Assembly: GCA_934101865.1 (NCBI GenBank)
Contig: CAKOSA010000001.1
Location: 52,157-116,156, forward strand
DNA length: 64,000 nucleotides
Reading direction: 5' to 3'
Origin: an uncultured Bacilli bacterium
GTDB lineage: Bacteria; Bacillota_I; Bacilli_A; RF39; UBA660
The notes under the pieces are model-generated. The model did not search any database, had not been told where the DNA came from, and saw only the letters and a list, made by a program, of their open reading frames with translations. The position numbers were made by a program, and so were the translations under genes. Below are positions 35,072 to 44,538 of the stretch, piece by piece. Within the stretch, counting starts at the first letter, position 1. Every line of letters starts with the position of its first letter.

Positions 35072-36367
35072 ATGAACGAAATAAAATGCCCAAACTGTGG
35101 CACCACATTCCAAATAAATGAAAGTGAATACGAGAAAATAGTAAAACAGATCAAAAATAAAGAATTTGCCAAAGAATTAACCATAAGAGAAAAAGAATAT
35201 AAACTAGATAAAGAAAACGAAGTCCTAAAAGCTAGGACCCAAATCAAAGAACAACTCACCCAAGAATTAAATCAAAAAGATATTCAAATAACCAAATTAA
35301 AACAAGAAGTAGAAATCAAAGAAACCGAAACCAAAAATAAACTAGATAAAGAATACACAAATACCATAAACAATCTAAAAATAGAAATAGAAAAACTAAA
35401 AGGCGAACTATCCAAAAAAGATGCCGAAAACAAACTAAAAGTAGAAGAGACCACTACCAAGAAAGATAAAGAAATTCAAGAATTAACAAGTAAGCTAGAT
35501 ATAAAAACCAAAGAATACGAATTAAAAGAAAAAAACGTCAAAGAAAATTATGAAAGTAAACTAAAAGACAAAGACGAACAAATCGCTTACTATAAAGATT
35601 TCAAAGCCCGCCAGTCAACCAAGATGATAGGGGAGAGCCTCGAACAACATTGCCTTGCCTCCTTTAATCGCCTAAGACCCCTTTTCACAAACTCCTACTT
35701 TGAAAAAGATAACAATGCCAAAACCGGATCCAAGGGCGATTTCATATTTAGAGACTATGACGAAGAAGGAAATGAAATCGTATCCATAATGTTTGAAATG
35801 AAAAACGAAGCCGATGCAACTGCTACTAAACACAAAAATGAAGACTTTTTCAAAGAACTAGATAAAGATAGAAGAGAAAAAAACTGCGAATATGCCGTTC
35901 TCGTCTCTCTCCTAGAAATAGAAAACGAATATTATAACGATGGAATAGTCGATGTTTCCCATTACTACGATAAAATGTATGTAATCCGTCCGCAGTTCTT
36001 TATTCCCCTCATAACCCTTATAAGAAATCTTGCCCAAAAAACAACAACCTATAAGAAAGAACTAGAAACAATCAAAAACCAAAATATCGATATAACCCAT
36101 TTTGAAGAAAATATCCTAAAATTCAAGGACACTTTCGGCCGTAACTACCGCCTAGCCTCTGAACGATTTACTAAAGCCATAGAAGAAATAGATAAAACCA
36201 TCGATCACCTCCAAAAAACCAAGGAACACCTGCTAAAAACAAACGATAACCTAAGATTAGCCAATAATAAAGCCGAGGACCTTACCATAAAAAAATTAAC
36301 TACCAATAGCCCTACCGTAAGAAAAATGTTTGAAGACCAAAAAGAAAAAGAAAAACTAGCAAGTTAA
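35072..36367 (+). CDS. DUF2130 protein: zinc ribbon, coiled coil, nuclease-like fold
   Basis: A 431-aa protein. KCPNCGTTFQ at residues 5-14 looks like half of a zinc knuckle; a long Lys/Glu coiled coil covers about 30-175; the C-terminal DUF2130 domain (about 185-330) includes KMIGESLEQHCLASFNRLRP and GSKGDFIFRDYDEEG...MFEMKNE, the D...ExK layout of PD-(D/E)XK nucleases. Function unproven. AAAGGAGG precedes the ATG. It converges on clpP. Confidence 0.8.
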   Translation: MNEIKCPNCGTTFQINESEYEKIVKQIKNKEFAKELTIREKEYKLDKENEVLKARTQIKEQLTQELNQKDIQITKLKQEVEIKETETKNKLDKEYTNTINNLKIEIEKLKGELSKKDAENKLKVEETTTKKDKEIQELTSKLDIKTKEYELKEKNVKENYESKLKDKDEQIAYYKDFKARQSTKMIGESLEQHCLASFNRLRPLFTNSYFEKDNNAKTGSKGDFIFRDYDEEGNEIVSIMFEMKNEADATATKHKNEDFFKELDKDRREKNCEYAVLVSLLEIENEYYNDGIVDVSHYYDKMYVIRPQFFIPLITLIRNLAQKTTTYKKELETIKNQNIDITHFEENILKFKDTFGRNYRLASERFTKAIEEIDKTIDHLQKTKEHLLKTNDNLRLANNKAEDLTIKKLTTNSPTVRKMFEDQKEKEKLAS

Positions 36368-36378
36368 AACACTAGTCA

Positions 36379-36960
36379 CTATTCATCCCTTTCAACAATC
36401 CTATCAATAATACCATATCTAAGGGCCTCTTCACTATCAAGATAATTATCCCTCTCCGTATCCATCTCAATTCTCTCAATATCTTGCCCCGTTCTCTCAG
36501 CAAGAATTCTATTCATTCTCTTTCTAATCTTAATAATATGCTCCGCTACAATCTTAATCTCCGTTGCTTGCCCCTTAACACCACCCAAAGGCTGATGTAT
36601 CATAACCTCACAATTCTTAAGACCCATTCTCTTACCCTTACAACCACTTGCAAGAAGAAATGCTCCCATCGATGCCGCCATTCCAATACAAATCGTCTTA
36701 ACATCACTCTTAATAAAATTCATCGTATCATAAATAGCCATACCCGCACTAATACTACCCCCAGGAGAATTAATATACAAAGAAATATCATTATGATTAA
36801 CACTATCCAAATACAAAAGTTGTGCCACTATTGAATTACTACTAACATCATCAATCTCCCCATTAAGCATAACAATCCTGTCTTGTAGGAGTCTGCTATA
36901 AATATCATAGCTTCTCTCTCCTGCATTACTTCTCTCAATCACAATTGGAACCATATTCAT
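36379..36960 (-). CDS. clpP: ATP-dependent Clp protease proteolytic subunit
   Basis: A 193-aa ClpP. The catalytic triad is Ser97 ([11 protein letters not shown]), His122 (MIHQPLGG) and Asp171 (DTERDNYL); [20 protein letters not shown] is the oligomer and substrate-channel region. The length is normal. It works with ClpX or ClpC ATPases in protein quality control and sporulation. GGTGAT lies close upstream on the minus strand; a second ATG two codons in has better spacing, so the start may be 36954. Confidence 0.95.
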   Translation of the reverse strand: MNMVPIVIERSNAGERSYDIYSRLLQDRIVMLNGEIDDVSSNSIVAQLLYLDSVNHNDISLYINSPGGSISAGMAIYDTMNFIKSDVKTICIGMAASMGAFLLASGCKGKRMGLKNCEVMIHQPLGGVKGQATEIKIVAEHIIKIRKRMNRILAERTGQDIERIEMDTERDNYLDSEEALRYGIIDRIVERDE

Positions 36961-37035
36961 ATTATCACCACTATTATATTAGTAAAAAATCCCCCCAAAT
37001 ATACAAAAAACCATTCGACAATGAAAGGAGAACCA

Positions 37036-37551
37036 ATGAAAATAGAAACATTAGTACTAGGAAATTTGCAAACAAATTGCTATATATTAACCAAAAAAAA
37101 TACTGCTATCATAATCGATCCAGCTGAAAATTACCCCGCCATAATGAAAAAAGTAGGTGAAAAACAACTCCTATCTGTACTCATAACCCATTATCATCAC
37201 GACCATATAGGGGCCCTACAGGAGTTTTTACAAAGAAAAATTCCCATTATAGATTACACAAGCAAAGAGAAAGAATACACAATAGGACCCTTTAACTTTG
37301 AACTAATCAAAACCAAAGGACATACACCAGATAGCATAACCTATTATTTTCCCAAAGACCAAATAATGTTCACAGGAGATTTCCTCTTCTATCACACAAT
37401 AGGAAGAACCGATATGCAAGGTGGAAACATAGAAGAAATGAATCAAAGCCTCTCCAAGATAAAAATCTATCCCGAAAATACAACTATTTACCCAGGTCAC
37501 GGTCCAAAAACCACCCTTAAAGAAGAACTAAAATCTAATCCTTACTTCTAA
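37036..37551 (+). CDS. Metallo-beta-lactamase-fold hydrolase (glyoxalase II-like)
   Basis: A 171-aa MBL-fold hydrolase with THYHHDHIG (HxHxDH), a further His in KGHTPDSI, Asp in FTGDFLF and His in YPGHGPKT: a complete two-zinc set. NCYIL near the start and the short length suit the YqgX/glyoxalase II-like group; the true substrate is unknown. The ATG at 37036 follows AAAGGAGA; an earlier in-frame ATG at 37021 lacks one. Confidence 0.85.
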   Translation: MKIETLVLGNLQTNCYILTKKNTAIIIDPAENYPAIMKKVGEKQLLSVLITHYHHDHIGALQEFLQRKIPIIDYTSKEKEYTIGPFNFELIKTKGHTPDSITYYFPKDQIMFTGDFLFYHTIGRTDMQGGNIEEMNQSLSKIKIYPENTTIYPGHGPKTTLKEELKSNPYF

Positions 37552-37573
37552 TTACTAGATTCCCATATTGTCC

Positions 37574-37606
37574 AATAGATACAAGCACAAACTTGTATCT
37601 ATTTTC
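37574..37606 (+). terminator. Strong terminator before the Tad operon
   Basis: A perfect 12-bp inverted repeat AATAGATACAAG / CTTGTATCTATT (37574-37585, 37592-37603) with a 6-nt loop and a short T run. Confidence 0.8.
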
Positions 37607-37615
37607 AAAAATTTA

Positions 37616-37644
37616 TTGCAATTTAACCCCACTTGTGGTATCAT
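37616..37644 (+). promoter_or_regulatory. Tad operon promoter
   Basis: TTGCAA (37616-37621), 17 nt, TATCAT (37639-37644), 32 bp before the first gene. Confidence 0.6.
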
Positions 37645-37675
37645 TAACATAGTAAGATAGATAGAAGGTGCATAT

Positions 37676-38008
37676 ATGAATAATAAAGGACAAGCCCTCG
37701 TAGAGTTCATTCTCATACTACCCATATTCCTTTTCCTTATCTTTGCCGTTGTAGACTTTGGCCTCATATTTAGTACCAAAAGTACTCTTGAAAACACTTC
37801 TACCGATATAGTCGATGAAATAAAGGCAGGTATACCCATCGAAGAAGTAAGAGAAAACCATAAAGACCTAACCATAGATACCATCGAAGACGCAAAGTAC
37901 AAAAAAATAAAACTAACTACGGAAAGAAAACTAATAACCCCAGGAGCAAGTAGAGTCTTGCCCAATCCCTATAAAATAACAGTCGAAAGGACTATCCTAA
38001 ATGACTAA
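37676..38008 (+). CDS. TadE-like pseudopilin
   Basis: A 110-aa protein with the TadE N terminus: a short basic leader, then GQALVEFILILPIFLFLIFAVVDFGLIF, the class of helix processed by TadV-type prepilin peptidases before the (G)QALVEF motif. The rest is a small soluble domain. First gene of the Tad operon; AGAAGGTG precedes the ATG. The next gene overlaps by 8 bp. Confidence 0.8.
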   Translation: MNNKGQALVEFILILPIFLFLIFAVVDFGLIFSTKSTLENTSTDIVDEIKAGIPIEEVRENHKDLTIDTIEDAKYKKIKLTTERKLITPGASRVLPNPYKITVERTILND

Positions 38009-38357
38009 ACTAGATAACAAAGGACAGGTCCTCGTACTCTTTATCATTCTCCTTCCCATAATAATATTTATACTATTTATTGTCGTCGATATCGGTAATG
38101 TCTACCTCAAAAAACAAGAACTATGTTCTATTACCAGAGACGCTACCACTTATCTAAAAGACGGAAAAGAAGAAAACGAAGTACTAGACTTAATCAAAGA
38201 AAATAACCCCAACATAAAAGCCACTATCCAAGATAATACCATAACATCAAGTCTCAAAGTAAAAGGAATAATCAAAATGTATGACCTAAACATCTTTGCC
38301 GTAAATTGCACTTATAAAATAGAAAATGATAAAATAAGGAGGATAACTAATGAATAA
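38001..38357 (+). CDS. Second TadE/TadF-like pseudopilin
   Basis: A 118-aa protein, related in plan to the preceding one: DNKGQVLVLFIILLPIIIFILFIVVDIG forms the N-terminal helix after a short leader, with a 75-aa extracellular part. It lacks the Glu typical of position +5 in pilins (QVLVLF), so processing or packing may differ. It overlaps both flanking genes by 8 bp, indicating a tightly coupled operon. Confidence 0.72.
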   Translation: MTKLDNKGQVLVLFIILLPIIIFILFIVVDIGNVYLKKQELCSITRDATTYLKDGKEENEVLDLIKENNPNIKATIQDNTITSSLKVKGIIKMYDLNIFAVNCTYKIENDKIRRITNE

Positions 38358-39126
38358 CGGTAAAATAATAAGCATTTCTTCGGTAAAAGGAGGAGTAGGG
38401 AAAAGCACTATAACCACAATGTTAGCAGGACTATATTTTCAAATGAAGAAAAAAGTCCTTATCATTGATATGGATTTATATTCTGGAAGCATTGGTGTTC
38501 TTCTCGATATTCAAAATAAAAAAGACATCTTTATGATGATTGATGCCCTAAGTAATAACCGCTCTCTTGAATTAAAAGACTATGTAACTCCATATAACAA
38601 AGGAATAGATATCTTGCCAGCTCCCAAAGACCCTCGTGGTGCTCTCAAAATAGAAAGCAAGTATATACCCCTCATTCTCGATATGGCCAAAAGACAGTAT
38701 GATATAGTTCTTGTCGATACTAACCATATCTTAGATGCTGTTAATTTAGCCGTTCTTGATAACTCTTATATGACCCTTTTTGTTATAACTAATGATGTTG
38801 CTGACTTAAAAAATATGAAGAGTTTAATGAGTATCTTCAAAGATACTGATAAAGAAAACTATCTAACTCTTTTAAATAATTCCCGTGATACCGGTAAAGA
38901 TTATCTAACCAAGTTTGATATCCGCAACATCATTAAAACCAATATCGATTATACAATATCCAAAAACTTCTACATAAAAAATATCGATAAATACGTCCTA
39001 AAAGGCGAAATACTAACCCTAAACTCAGGTATAATAAAATTCCATTCTGGCGACATATCCAATATGAAAAAAATGGCTGAGGACTTAATAAGTGATACCC
39101 ATAAAGGAGGAAAGAAAGATGAGTAA
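38350..39126 (+). CDS. CpaE/TadZ-like MinD-family ATPase
   Basis: A 258-aa P-loop ATPase with the deviant Walker A SSVKGGVGKSTITTML, IIDMDLYSGSIGVLLDIQN and VLVDTNH. No receiver domain precedes it, unlike many CpaE proteins. TadZ/CpaE proteins localise the Tad machine at the membrane. AAGGAGG lies upstream within the previous gene's end; it overlaps tadA by 8 bp. Confidence 0.82.
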   Translation: MNNGKIISISSVKGGVGKSTITTMLAGLYFQMKKKVLIIDMDLYSGSIGVLLDIQNKKDIFMMIDALSNNRSLELKDYVTPYNKGIDILPAPKDPRGALKIESKYIPLILDMAKRQYDIVLVDTNHILDAVNLAVLDNSYMTLFVITNDVADLKNMKSLMSIFKDTDKENYLTLLNNSRDTGKDYLTKFDIRNIIKTNIDYTISKNFYIKNIDKYVLKGEILTLNSGIIKFHSGDISNMKKMAEDLISDTHKGGKKDE

Positions 39127-40444
39127 AAAGACCCTAACGGATGCTTTTGAAGTAAAGCAAACTCCGGTTGATACTAAAAATATTAAAGACTATGACATCT
39201 TTCCTGATAAAGGCCTCCTCGATAAATTAAGAACAAAAATAATTCAAAATCTAATCGATGATAACATCCCTTCTGATAAACAATTAGAGCAATATATAAA
39301 CGATGAAATAGATACTGTTCTCGAAGGTTATGACCTAACATACTTAGAAAGAAGCCATATCTTTAATCTTATTCAAAACGAAATAAACGGTTATGGCCCC
39401 ATTACTGACCTCCTAGAAAATGACGAAATAACAGAAATAATGGTTAACGGCTGTAACGAAATATATATCGAAATAGACGGAAAAATTGTTAAAGAAGAAT
39501 CCGTATCCTTCATAAACGATACCCATATAGTAAGAACTATTCAAAGAATAGTTGAACCCCTTGGAAGAACAATCGATGCCGCTAACCCAATGGTTGATGC
39601 TAGGCTAAGAGACGGCTCGCGTCTAAACGCCATCATTCCCCCTTTATCCCTAAAAGGCCCTGTCCTTACCATAAGAAAGTTCAATAAAAATTTGGAAACA
39701 ATCGAAGACCTTCTTCGTAAAGGAACTCTTACCATCTATATGGCCCGCTTTTTAGAGGCTGCCGTTGAGGCCAAACTAAACATAATAATAAGTGGTGGAA
39801 CTGGTACTGGAAAAACCACTCTCTTAAATATATTAAGTAGTTTTATCGGTAGTGAAGAGCGAATAATCACTATCGAAGATGCCGCCGAACTAAAACTCCA
39901 TCAAAACCACGTTATAAGTTTGGAAACCCGTCTCACTAACTACGAAAAAGAAGGCGAAGTAACCATTAGAGACCTCGTTAGAAACTCCCTTAGAATGAGA
40001 CCCGATAGAATAATAGTAGGGGAAGTCCGTGGTAAAGAAGCTTTCGATATGATGCAAGCAATGAATACCGGTCACGAAGGCTCTCTCACAACTATTCACT
40101 CCAATAACCCCATCGATGCCATAAACAGACTAGAAACCCTCATCCTAATGAACGAAATGGAACTCCCCGTATCCGCCGTAAGAGGCTACATCAATGGGGC
40201 CATAAACCTCATTGTCCAAATCGATAGAATGAGCGACGGAAAAAGAAAAATAACCTCCATATCCGAGGTCGTAGGAATGAAAAAAGACGAAATAGAGCTA
40301 AAAGAAATATTCGCTTTCAAACAAAAAGGCGTTGCTTCGGACGGTTCCGCAATTGGTGAATTCATAATGTACAAATACACTCCAAAAGTATATGATAAAA
40401 TGAAACGAAAAGGAATAATTTTGGATGACATATTCCCAGAATAA
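39119..40444 (+). CDS. tadA: TadA/CpaF-type secretion ATPase
   Basis: A 441-aa secretion ATPase of the GspE/VirB11 superfamily powering Tad pilus assembly. [29 protein letters not shown], Walker [17 protein letters not shown], the Asp/Glu box [11 protein letters not shown], Walker [37 protein letters not shown] are all present, with intact catalytic residues. The ATG at 39119 follows AAAGGAGGAAAG. Confidence 0.93.
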   Translation: MSKKTLTDAFEVKQTPVDTKNIKDYDIFPDKGLLDKLRTKIIQNLIDDNIPSDKQLEQYINDEIDTVLEGYDLTYLERSHIFNLIQNEINGYGPITDLLENDEITEIMVNGCNEIYIEIDGKIVKEESVSFINDTHIVRTIQRIVEPLGRTIDAANPMVDARLRDGSRLNAIIPPLSLKGPVLTIRKFNKNLETIEDLLRKGTLTIYMARFLEAAVEAKLNIIISGGTGTGKTTLLNILSSFIGSEERIITIEDAAELKLHQNHVISLETRLTNYEKEGEVTIRDLVRNSLRMRPDRIIVGEVRGKEAFDMMQAMNTGHEGSLTTIHSNNPIDAINRLETLILMNEMELPVSAVRGYINGAINLIVQIDRMSDGKRKITSISEVVGMKKDEIELKEIFAFKQKGVASDGSAIGEFIMYKYTPKVYDKMKRKGIILDDIFPE

Positions 40445-40460
40445 AGAAAGGAGGTAACTT

Positions 40461-41438
40461 ATGCTCTTTATTATCCAAGTAACAATCATATTAATACTAT
40501 TTATTTTAATAATATATATGTTAAAATACAATATCTCTCTCAAAAATGAACGAAGAATAGGCAAGTATGCCATAGAACCCATTAAAGTAAATAGCGAAAG
40601 TGTCTATGACAAAATCGCTCGTAAATACACAAATTTTCAAAAAAAACTTCGCCCATTCGTAAGTAAAATCTTTAAGAGACACTTAAAAAGATACGAAAAA
40701 TACGAAGTAGCAAGTAAAGACATCAAAGCCGTCGACTACGTAACAACCAAAATAATAATAAGCATAAGCTTTGCCCTTCTTGCTACCTTTGCCCTCGTTC
40801 TCCAAAGTAGGGTAATCTCCCTTTTTGAACTAATAATATATCTAATATTCGGCTTTTATATCTTTGATATCGTCCTCCATCGTAAAGAAAAGAACGATAA
40901 AAAGAAAATAGAAAATCAACTACTACGAGGAATAATCATAATGAATAACGCTTTCAAAGCCGGAAACAGTACTATTCAAGCCCTAAAAATAGCTTGTGAT
41001 GAACTACCCGAACCCATAAAAGGCGAGTTCAGTAAGATGTATAAAGAAATGTGTTATGGCCTTTCTGTCGAAGTAGTATTTGACCGTTTTGCCAAAAGAG
41101 TAGACCTCGAAGAAGCCAAATACATCTCTTCTTCTCTTATAATACTAAATAAAACCGGAGGAAATATAATAAATGTCTTTTCTTCCATAGAACGAACCCT
41201 CTATGATAAAAAGAAATTAAGAGAAGAACAAAAGAGCCTCATCGTAAGTAGTGATATGGTTGTAAAGGTACTATTTTGCCTCCCTATAATATTCGTAGGA
41301 ATTATCTATCTATTAAGTCCCGACTATTTTAGTGTCCTATTTAATAGCGTTCTCGGTTACCTAGTTCTCGGAATAATGCTTATAATGTTTATAATCTATG
41401 TAATATTACTAAGAAAAATATTGAAAGTAAAGGTGTAG
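40461..41438 (+). CDS. tadB: TadB-like inner-membrane platform protein
   Basis: A 325-aa type II/IV-secretion F-like platform protein: N-terminal helix (FIIQVTIILILFILIIYML), a pair of helices around 95-135, a cytoplasmic helical domain with NAFKAGNSTIQALKIACDELPEP (T2SSF fold), and two C-terminal helices. It should pair with TadC and engage TadA. AAAGGAGG precedes the ATG. Confidence 0.85.
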   Translation: MLFIIQVTIILILFILIIYMLKYNISLKNERRIGKYAIEPIKVNSESVYDKIARKYTNFQKKLRPFVSKIFKRHLKRYEKYEVASKDIKAVDYVTTKIIISISFALLATFALVLQSRVISLFELIIYLIFGFYIFDIVLHRKEKNDKKKIENQLLRGIIIMNNAFKAGNSTIQALKIACDELPEPIKGEFSKMYKEMCYGLSVEVVFDRFAKRVDLEEAKYISSSLIILNKTGGNIINVFSSIERTLYDKKKLREEQKSLIVSSDMVVKVLFCLPIIFVGIIYLLSPDYFSVLFNSVLGYLVLGIMLIMFIIYVILLRKILKVKV

Positions 41439-41440
41439 TT

Positions 41441-42139
41441 ATGAAAGAAAATACATTTGCCAAAAAAATATATACCAAGAAAATAGTAGATAGAACCAGC
41501 AAAAAAATAAAAACCCTCGGACTAACAGCCACAATGGATACCTATACATTTCTCAATCTAAAACTATTCACCTCTATCATAATATTCTTTATATTTCTAT
41601 ATATCCTCGATTTAGGCTATATATTTGCTCCCATATTTACCTTTATATACTTCTATCTCTTTGAAAAAATCCTCTTAGATAACAAAATAAAACAAAGAGA
41701 AATCAAACTAGAAAGTGAAGCTATCCATTTCTTTGAAGTCCTAACCCTATCTATCGAAACCGGAAGAAATCTCAAAGAAGGCCTAAGTGTAACCGTTCGC
41801 AGTATGGATACCGATTTAGCAAACGAATTCAAAGAAGCCATTCGTGAAGTAGACTATGGCAAAAGCCTCACGGAAAGCCTAAACAGTATGCCCGAACGAA
41901 TACCAAGTGAAAGCATCAATAACATTATATTAACCCTAACCGAAGCCGGTCAATTCGGAAGTAGCATTATTGAAACCCTAAATAATCAAGTAAGCTATCT
42001 AAGAGAAAAACGCAAAATGGAAGTCAAAGCCCAAATATCTAAAATGCCCATTAAAATAAGCATTATCTCGGTCCTATTTTTCATCCCATTATTACTTCTA
42101 ATCATTTTAGGACCCATCATATTAAATTATATAAGTTAA
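41441..42139 (+). CDS. tadC: TadC-like inner-membrane platform protein
   Basis: A 232-aa T2SSF-type platform protein with helices near 30-75 and at the C terminus (IISVLFFIPLLLLIILGPIILNYI). The cytoplasmic domain has HFFEVLTLSIETGRNLKEGL and LTEAGQFGSSIIETLNNQ, the paired motifs of the family. Two bases separate it from tadB. No prepilin peptidase, secretin or Flp pilin gene follows; a TasA-like gene does. Confidence 0.83.
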   Translation: MKENTFAKKIYTKKIVDRTSKKIKTLGLTATMDTYTFLNLKLFTSIIIFFIFLYILDLGYIFAPIFTFIYFYLFEKILLDNKIKQREIKLESEAIHFFEVLTLSIETGRNLKEGLSVTVRSMDTDLANEFKEAIREVDYGKSLTESLNSMPERIPSESINNIILTLTEAGQFGSSIIETLNNQVSYLREKRKMEVKAQISKMPIKISIISVLFFIPLLLLIILGPIILNYIS

Positions 42140-42146
42140 TATAAAA

Positions 42147-42163
42147 TTGCCCTATCGGGGGTA
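42147..42163 (-). repeat. Dispersed GC-rich intergenic motif, copy 4
   Basis: TTGCCCTATCGGGGGTA on the + strand; the reverse strand reads TACCCCCGATAGGGCAA. It lies 8 bp after tadC. Confidence 0.5.
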
Positions 42164-42203
42164 ATAATAAAAATAACATTCTATACAAAATACACAAAAA
42201 CTA

Positions 42204-42232
42204 TTGATTTTTATTTCAATTTTTGATATCAT
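42204..42232 (+). promoter_or_regulatory. Promoter of the second TasA-like gene
   Basis: TTGATT (42204-42209), 17 nt, TATCAT (42227-42232). Confidence 0.55.
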
Positions 42233-42261
42233 TAAATCATAAAGAATAGGAGGATATAAAA

Positions 42262-42954
42262 ATGAACAAAGAAGAAAAAAGAGAAAACGGACAAGGAATA
42301 TTTTTTGGAGTAATAGGAGTAGCTACTCTAATAGTAGCAATGATAGGAGCAACATTAGCATACTTCACTGCCACAGCAAAAAGTGATGAAGGAGCCGTAA
42401 GTGCTAAGGCCGCAACCGTTGCCATAAAATACTCAGATAGCCAAGTAGTAACAGCAGACTCACTTATTCCCGCATCCGAAGATGTAGCTCAAACAGCATA
42501 TCAATATAACTTAGATGATAGTGATGAAACAACTCAGTGTTTAGATAAACACGGAAGACAAGTATGTAGTGTATACCATTTCGAAGTAGAAAACCAAGGA
42601 ACAGAAACGTCAATTACAGGTAACTTCACTATTGTAAAAAACGAATTTACAAACTTAAAATATATGGTATATGATGTAACAACCGGAACTCCAACCGAAG
42701 TAGTAGCAACTTCTCCATTATCAGCTCAAGCATCTGAAACAGTTTCAATCTTTGGCTTAACAGGTGATGGACAATTAAAACAAGAAACAATCCCAGCTTC
42801 AACTACTAAAAAATATGACGTAGTTATATACTTATTCAATATGGATTCAGCCCAAGATGAAGAACAAGGAAAAGAATTTTCTGCCACAGCATCTATCGAT
42901 GTAGCTGGAATATCAGCCGATAGTGAAGGCAAAATCTATGGAGAAAAACACTAA
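42262..42954 (+). CDS. TasA/CalY-like secreted fibre protein
   Basis: A 230-aa protein with a signal/anchor helix (GVIGVATLIVAMIGATLAYFTATA), whose ATLAYF ending resembles SipW-processed TasA and CalY precursors. The mature domain is beta-rich with a Cys pair (QCLDKHGRQVCSVYHF) and the DVVIYLFNMDSAQDEEQGKEFSATASIDV ending shared with the protein at 13456. Encoded directly after the Tad genes but with its own promoter, it may be the fibre subunit handled by that machine or an independent biofilm protein. AGGAGG precedes the ATG. Confidence 0.65.
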   Translation: MNKEEKRENGQGIFFGVIGVATLIVAMIGATLAYFTATAKSDEGAVSAKAATVAIKYSDSQVVTADSLIPASEDVAQTAYQYNLDDSDETTQCLDKHGRQVCSVYHFEVENQGTETSITGNFTIVKNEFTNLKYMVYDVTTGTPTEVVATSPLSAQASETVSIFGLTGDGQLKQETIPASTTKKYDVVIYLFNMDSAQDEEQGKEFSATASIDVAGISADSEGKIYGEKH

Positions 42955-42976
42955 TAAAGATTTAAATAACTAGAAA

Positions 42977-43006
42977 TAAAGGTAACTAACTCTTACCTTT
43001 TTTCTT
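42977..43006 (+). terminator. Terminator of the second TasA-like gene
   Basis: AAAGGTAA pairs with TTACCTTT across CTAACTC, followed by T-rich sequence. Confidence 0.8.
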
Positions 43007-43013
43007 TATTCTA

Positions 43014-43029
43014 ACCCCCCATAGGGCAT
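43014..43029 (+). repeat. Dispersed GC-rich intergenic motif, copy 5
   Basis: ACCCCCCATAGGGCAT in the 5' region of spoIVFA. Confidence 0.5.
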
Positions 43030-43068
43030 AATTACTATCTCCAAACATATAATGTATCGGTGATAAAA

Positions 43069-43665
43069 ATGGATAAAAAAGATATAGAGAAGTACATAAA
43101 AAAAATAAACAAACCAACCAAATCAAAGCCCCCACTTTTAACTAGAATACTAACCAAAATTCTCGCCTGCCTAGTCATCTTCCTCTCCATTTCCATACTC
43201 TATAAAACCAGCCCCACTTTTGAAGAAACATTTACCAAATACTTTTATAAAAACATAAACTTTGCCAAGGTCAAAAAACTATATAACAAATATTTAGGAG
43301 GCATCTTTCCTCTCGAAAAACTTCCCACTAAAACCGAAACCGTATTTAGCGAAAAACTAAAATACACATCCAAAGAAACTTATAAAGACGGCGTCAAATT
43401 AGAAGTCGATAACAACTATTTAGTACCTACTATAAATGCAGGAATGGTAGCCTTTATCGGTGACAAAGAAGACTACGGAAAAACCATTATAATAAAGGGC
43501 GAGGATGGCATCGATATATGGTATGCAGGCATAAATAACCCCGCCGTGAAACTATATGACTATGTCGAAAAAGGAACATTTCTCGGCGAAACGGCATCCA
43601 GCACTCTATATCTAGTTTTCAGCAAAGACTCCGAAATTCTGAACTATGAAAAGTATCTCGATTAA
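43069..43665 (+). CDS. spoIVFA: SpoIVFA-like regulator of the pro-sigma-K protease
   Basis: A 198-aa protein with one membrane helix (LTKILACLVIFLSISILY) and a C-terminal degenerate LytM/M23-like fold (LVPTINAGMVAFIGDKEDYGKTIIIKGEDGIDIWYAGI). SpoIVFA holds SpoIVFB inactive in the outer forespore membrane until engulfment signalling. Weak sequence conservation is normal for this family; the assignment leans on the adjoining spoIVFB and the rplU context seen in Bacillus. The ATG at 43069 follows CGGTGAT. Confidence 0.75.
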   Translation: MDKKDIEKYIKKINKPTKSKPPLLTRILTKILACLVIFLSISILYKTSPTFEETFTKYFYKNINFAKVKKLYNKYLGGIFPLEKLPTKTETVFSEKLKYTSKETYKDGVKLEVDNNYLVPTINAGMVAFIGDKEDYGKTIIIKGEDGIDIWYAGINNPAVKLYDYVEKGTFLGETASSTLYLVFSKDSEILNYEKYLD

Positions 43666-44419
43666 GTTCCACTCCACCTTCCTCATTATGGCCCTTGGCT
43701 TTGTTTTGACAGGGTACTTCGTAAACCTCCTAATTCTCCTTAATATAATACTAGTCCACGAGCTAGGACATTTCCTCATCTGTTTAATCAAAAAATACCC
43801 AGTAAAAAAACTAACCATTTATCCTTTCGGTGGCCTCTTAAAAATAGAAGAATTTATAAATAGAGATATAGATGACGAATTATTATTAGCTACTATGGGC
43901 ATAATATTCCAGTCTCTATATTTTTTAATTATCCATTATCTTTACACTCACGGAATAGTAAGAGAATACATCTATAACATTTACCAAACCTACAATTATA
44001 GTATCCTTATATTTAATGTACTACCAATCTATCCCTTAGATGGAGCCAAAATCCTAAATCTCCTTTTATCCAAGAAACTAAGTTATAAATTATCCAATAA
44101 CATAACCGTATATATTTCTCTTATAACCCTACTCATAATGATGATTATCGGCTATTACAAATTAAACTATACCTATATATTAGTATTAATAACCCTATCT
44201 ATAAATATATATACCTTTTATAAGAAAAGAGAATACCTCTTTTATCGTTTCCTCCTCGAAAGATACCTCTATAACATAACCTATAATGACATCAAAGTAA
44301 TAACAAAAAAAGAAAAAATGCACAAAAACACTACCCATATTATAAAAACTGCCCAAAATTACCTCCCTGAGGCCAAATTTTTAAAAAAACTATTTGACAA
44401 AGCCCATAATATATGGTAA
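43646..44419 (+). CDS. spoIVFB: SpoIVFB-like site-2 intramembrane metalloprotease
   Basis: A 257-aa M50 protease with multiple membrane helices. The zinc motif is VHELGHFL (HExxH), followed by KKLTIYPFGGLLKIE, and the third ligand lies in PIYPLDGAKIL (NPxDG-like LDG). In Bacillus SpoIVFB releases sigma-K in the mother cell. The tail is a soluble region including CBS-position residues but short. It overlaps spoIVFA by 20 bp with no obvious ribosome site, implying coupling. The rplU promoter lies in its last codons. Confidence 0.87.
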   Translation: MKSISIKFHSTFLIMALGFVLTGYFVNLLILLNIILVHELGHFLICLIKKYPVKKLTIYPFGGLLKIEEFINRDIDDELLLATMGIIFQSLYFLIIHYLYTHGIVREYIYNIYQTYNYSILIFNVLPIYPLDGAKILNLLLSKKLSYKLSNNITVYISLITLLIMMIIGYYKLNYTYILVLITLSINIYTFYKKREYLFYRFLLERYLYNITYNDIKVITKKEKMHKNTTHIIKTAQNYLPEAKFLKKLFDKAHNIW

Positions 44420-44422
44420 AAT
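44394..44422 (+). promoter_or_regulatory. Promoter of the rplU-prp-rpmA operon
   Basis: TTGACA (44394-44399), 17 nt, TAAAAT (44417-44422), located inside the 3' end of spoIVFB. Confidence 0.75.
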
Positions 44423-44429
44423 TGGATAT

Positions 44430-44530
44430 GTTTGTGAGACCTCTTAGTTGTTCATACAACCGCACTAAAAAGGTATAAACCTTAAAATTATAGGTACCTT
44501 AAAGGCGAGTCTTATAATAAAATGTAAGGA
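44430..44530 (+). ncRNA. L21 leader RNA
   Basis: The 5' UTR of rplU contains hairpin GTTGT-TCAT-ACAAC followed by CGCACTAAAAAGGTATAAACC and AAGGT/ACCTT pairing, close to the conserved ACCGC...AAAGG core of the L21 leader that autoregulates this operon in Bacillota. Boundaries are approximate. Confidence 0.65.
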
Positions 44531-44538
44531 GGTAAGAA

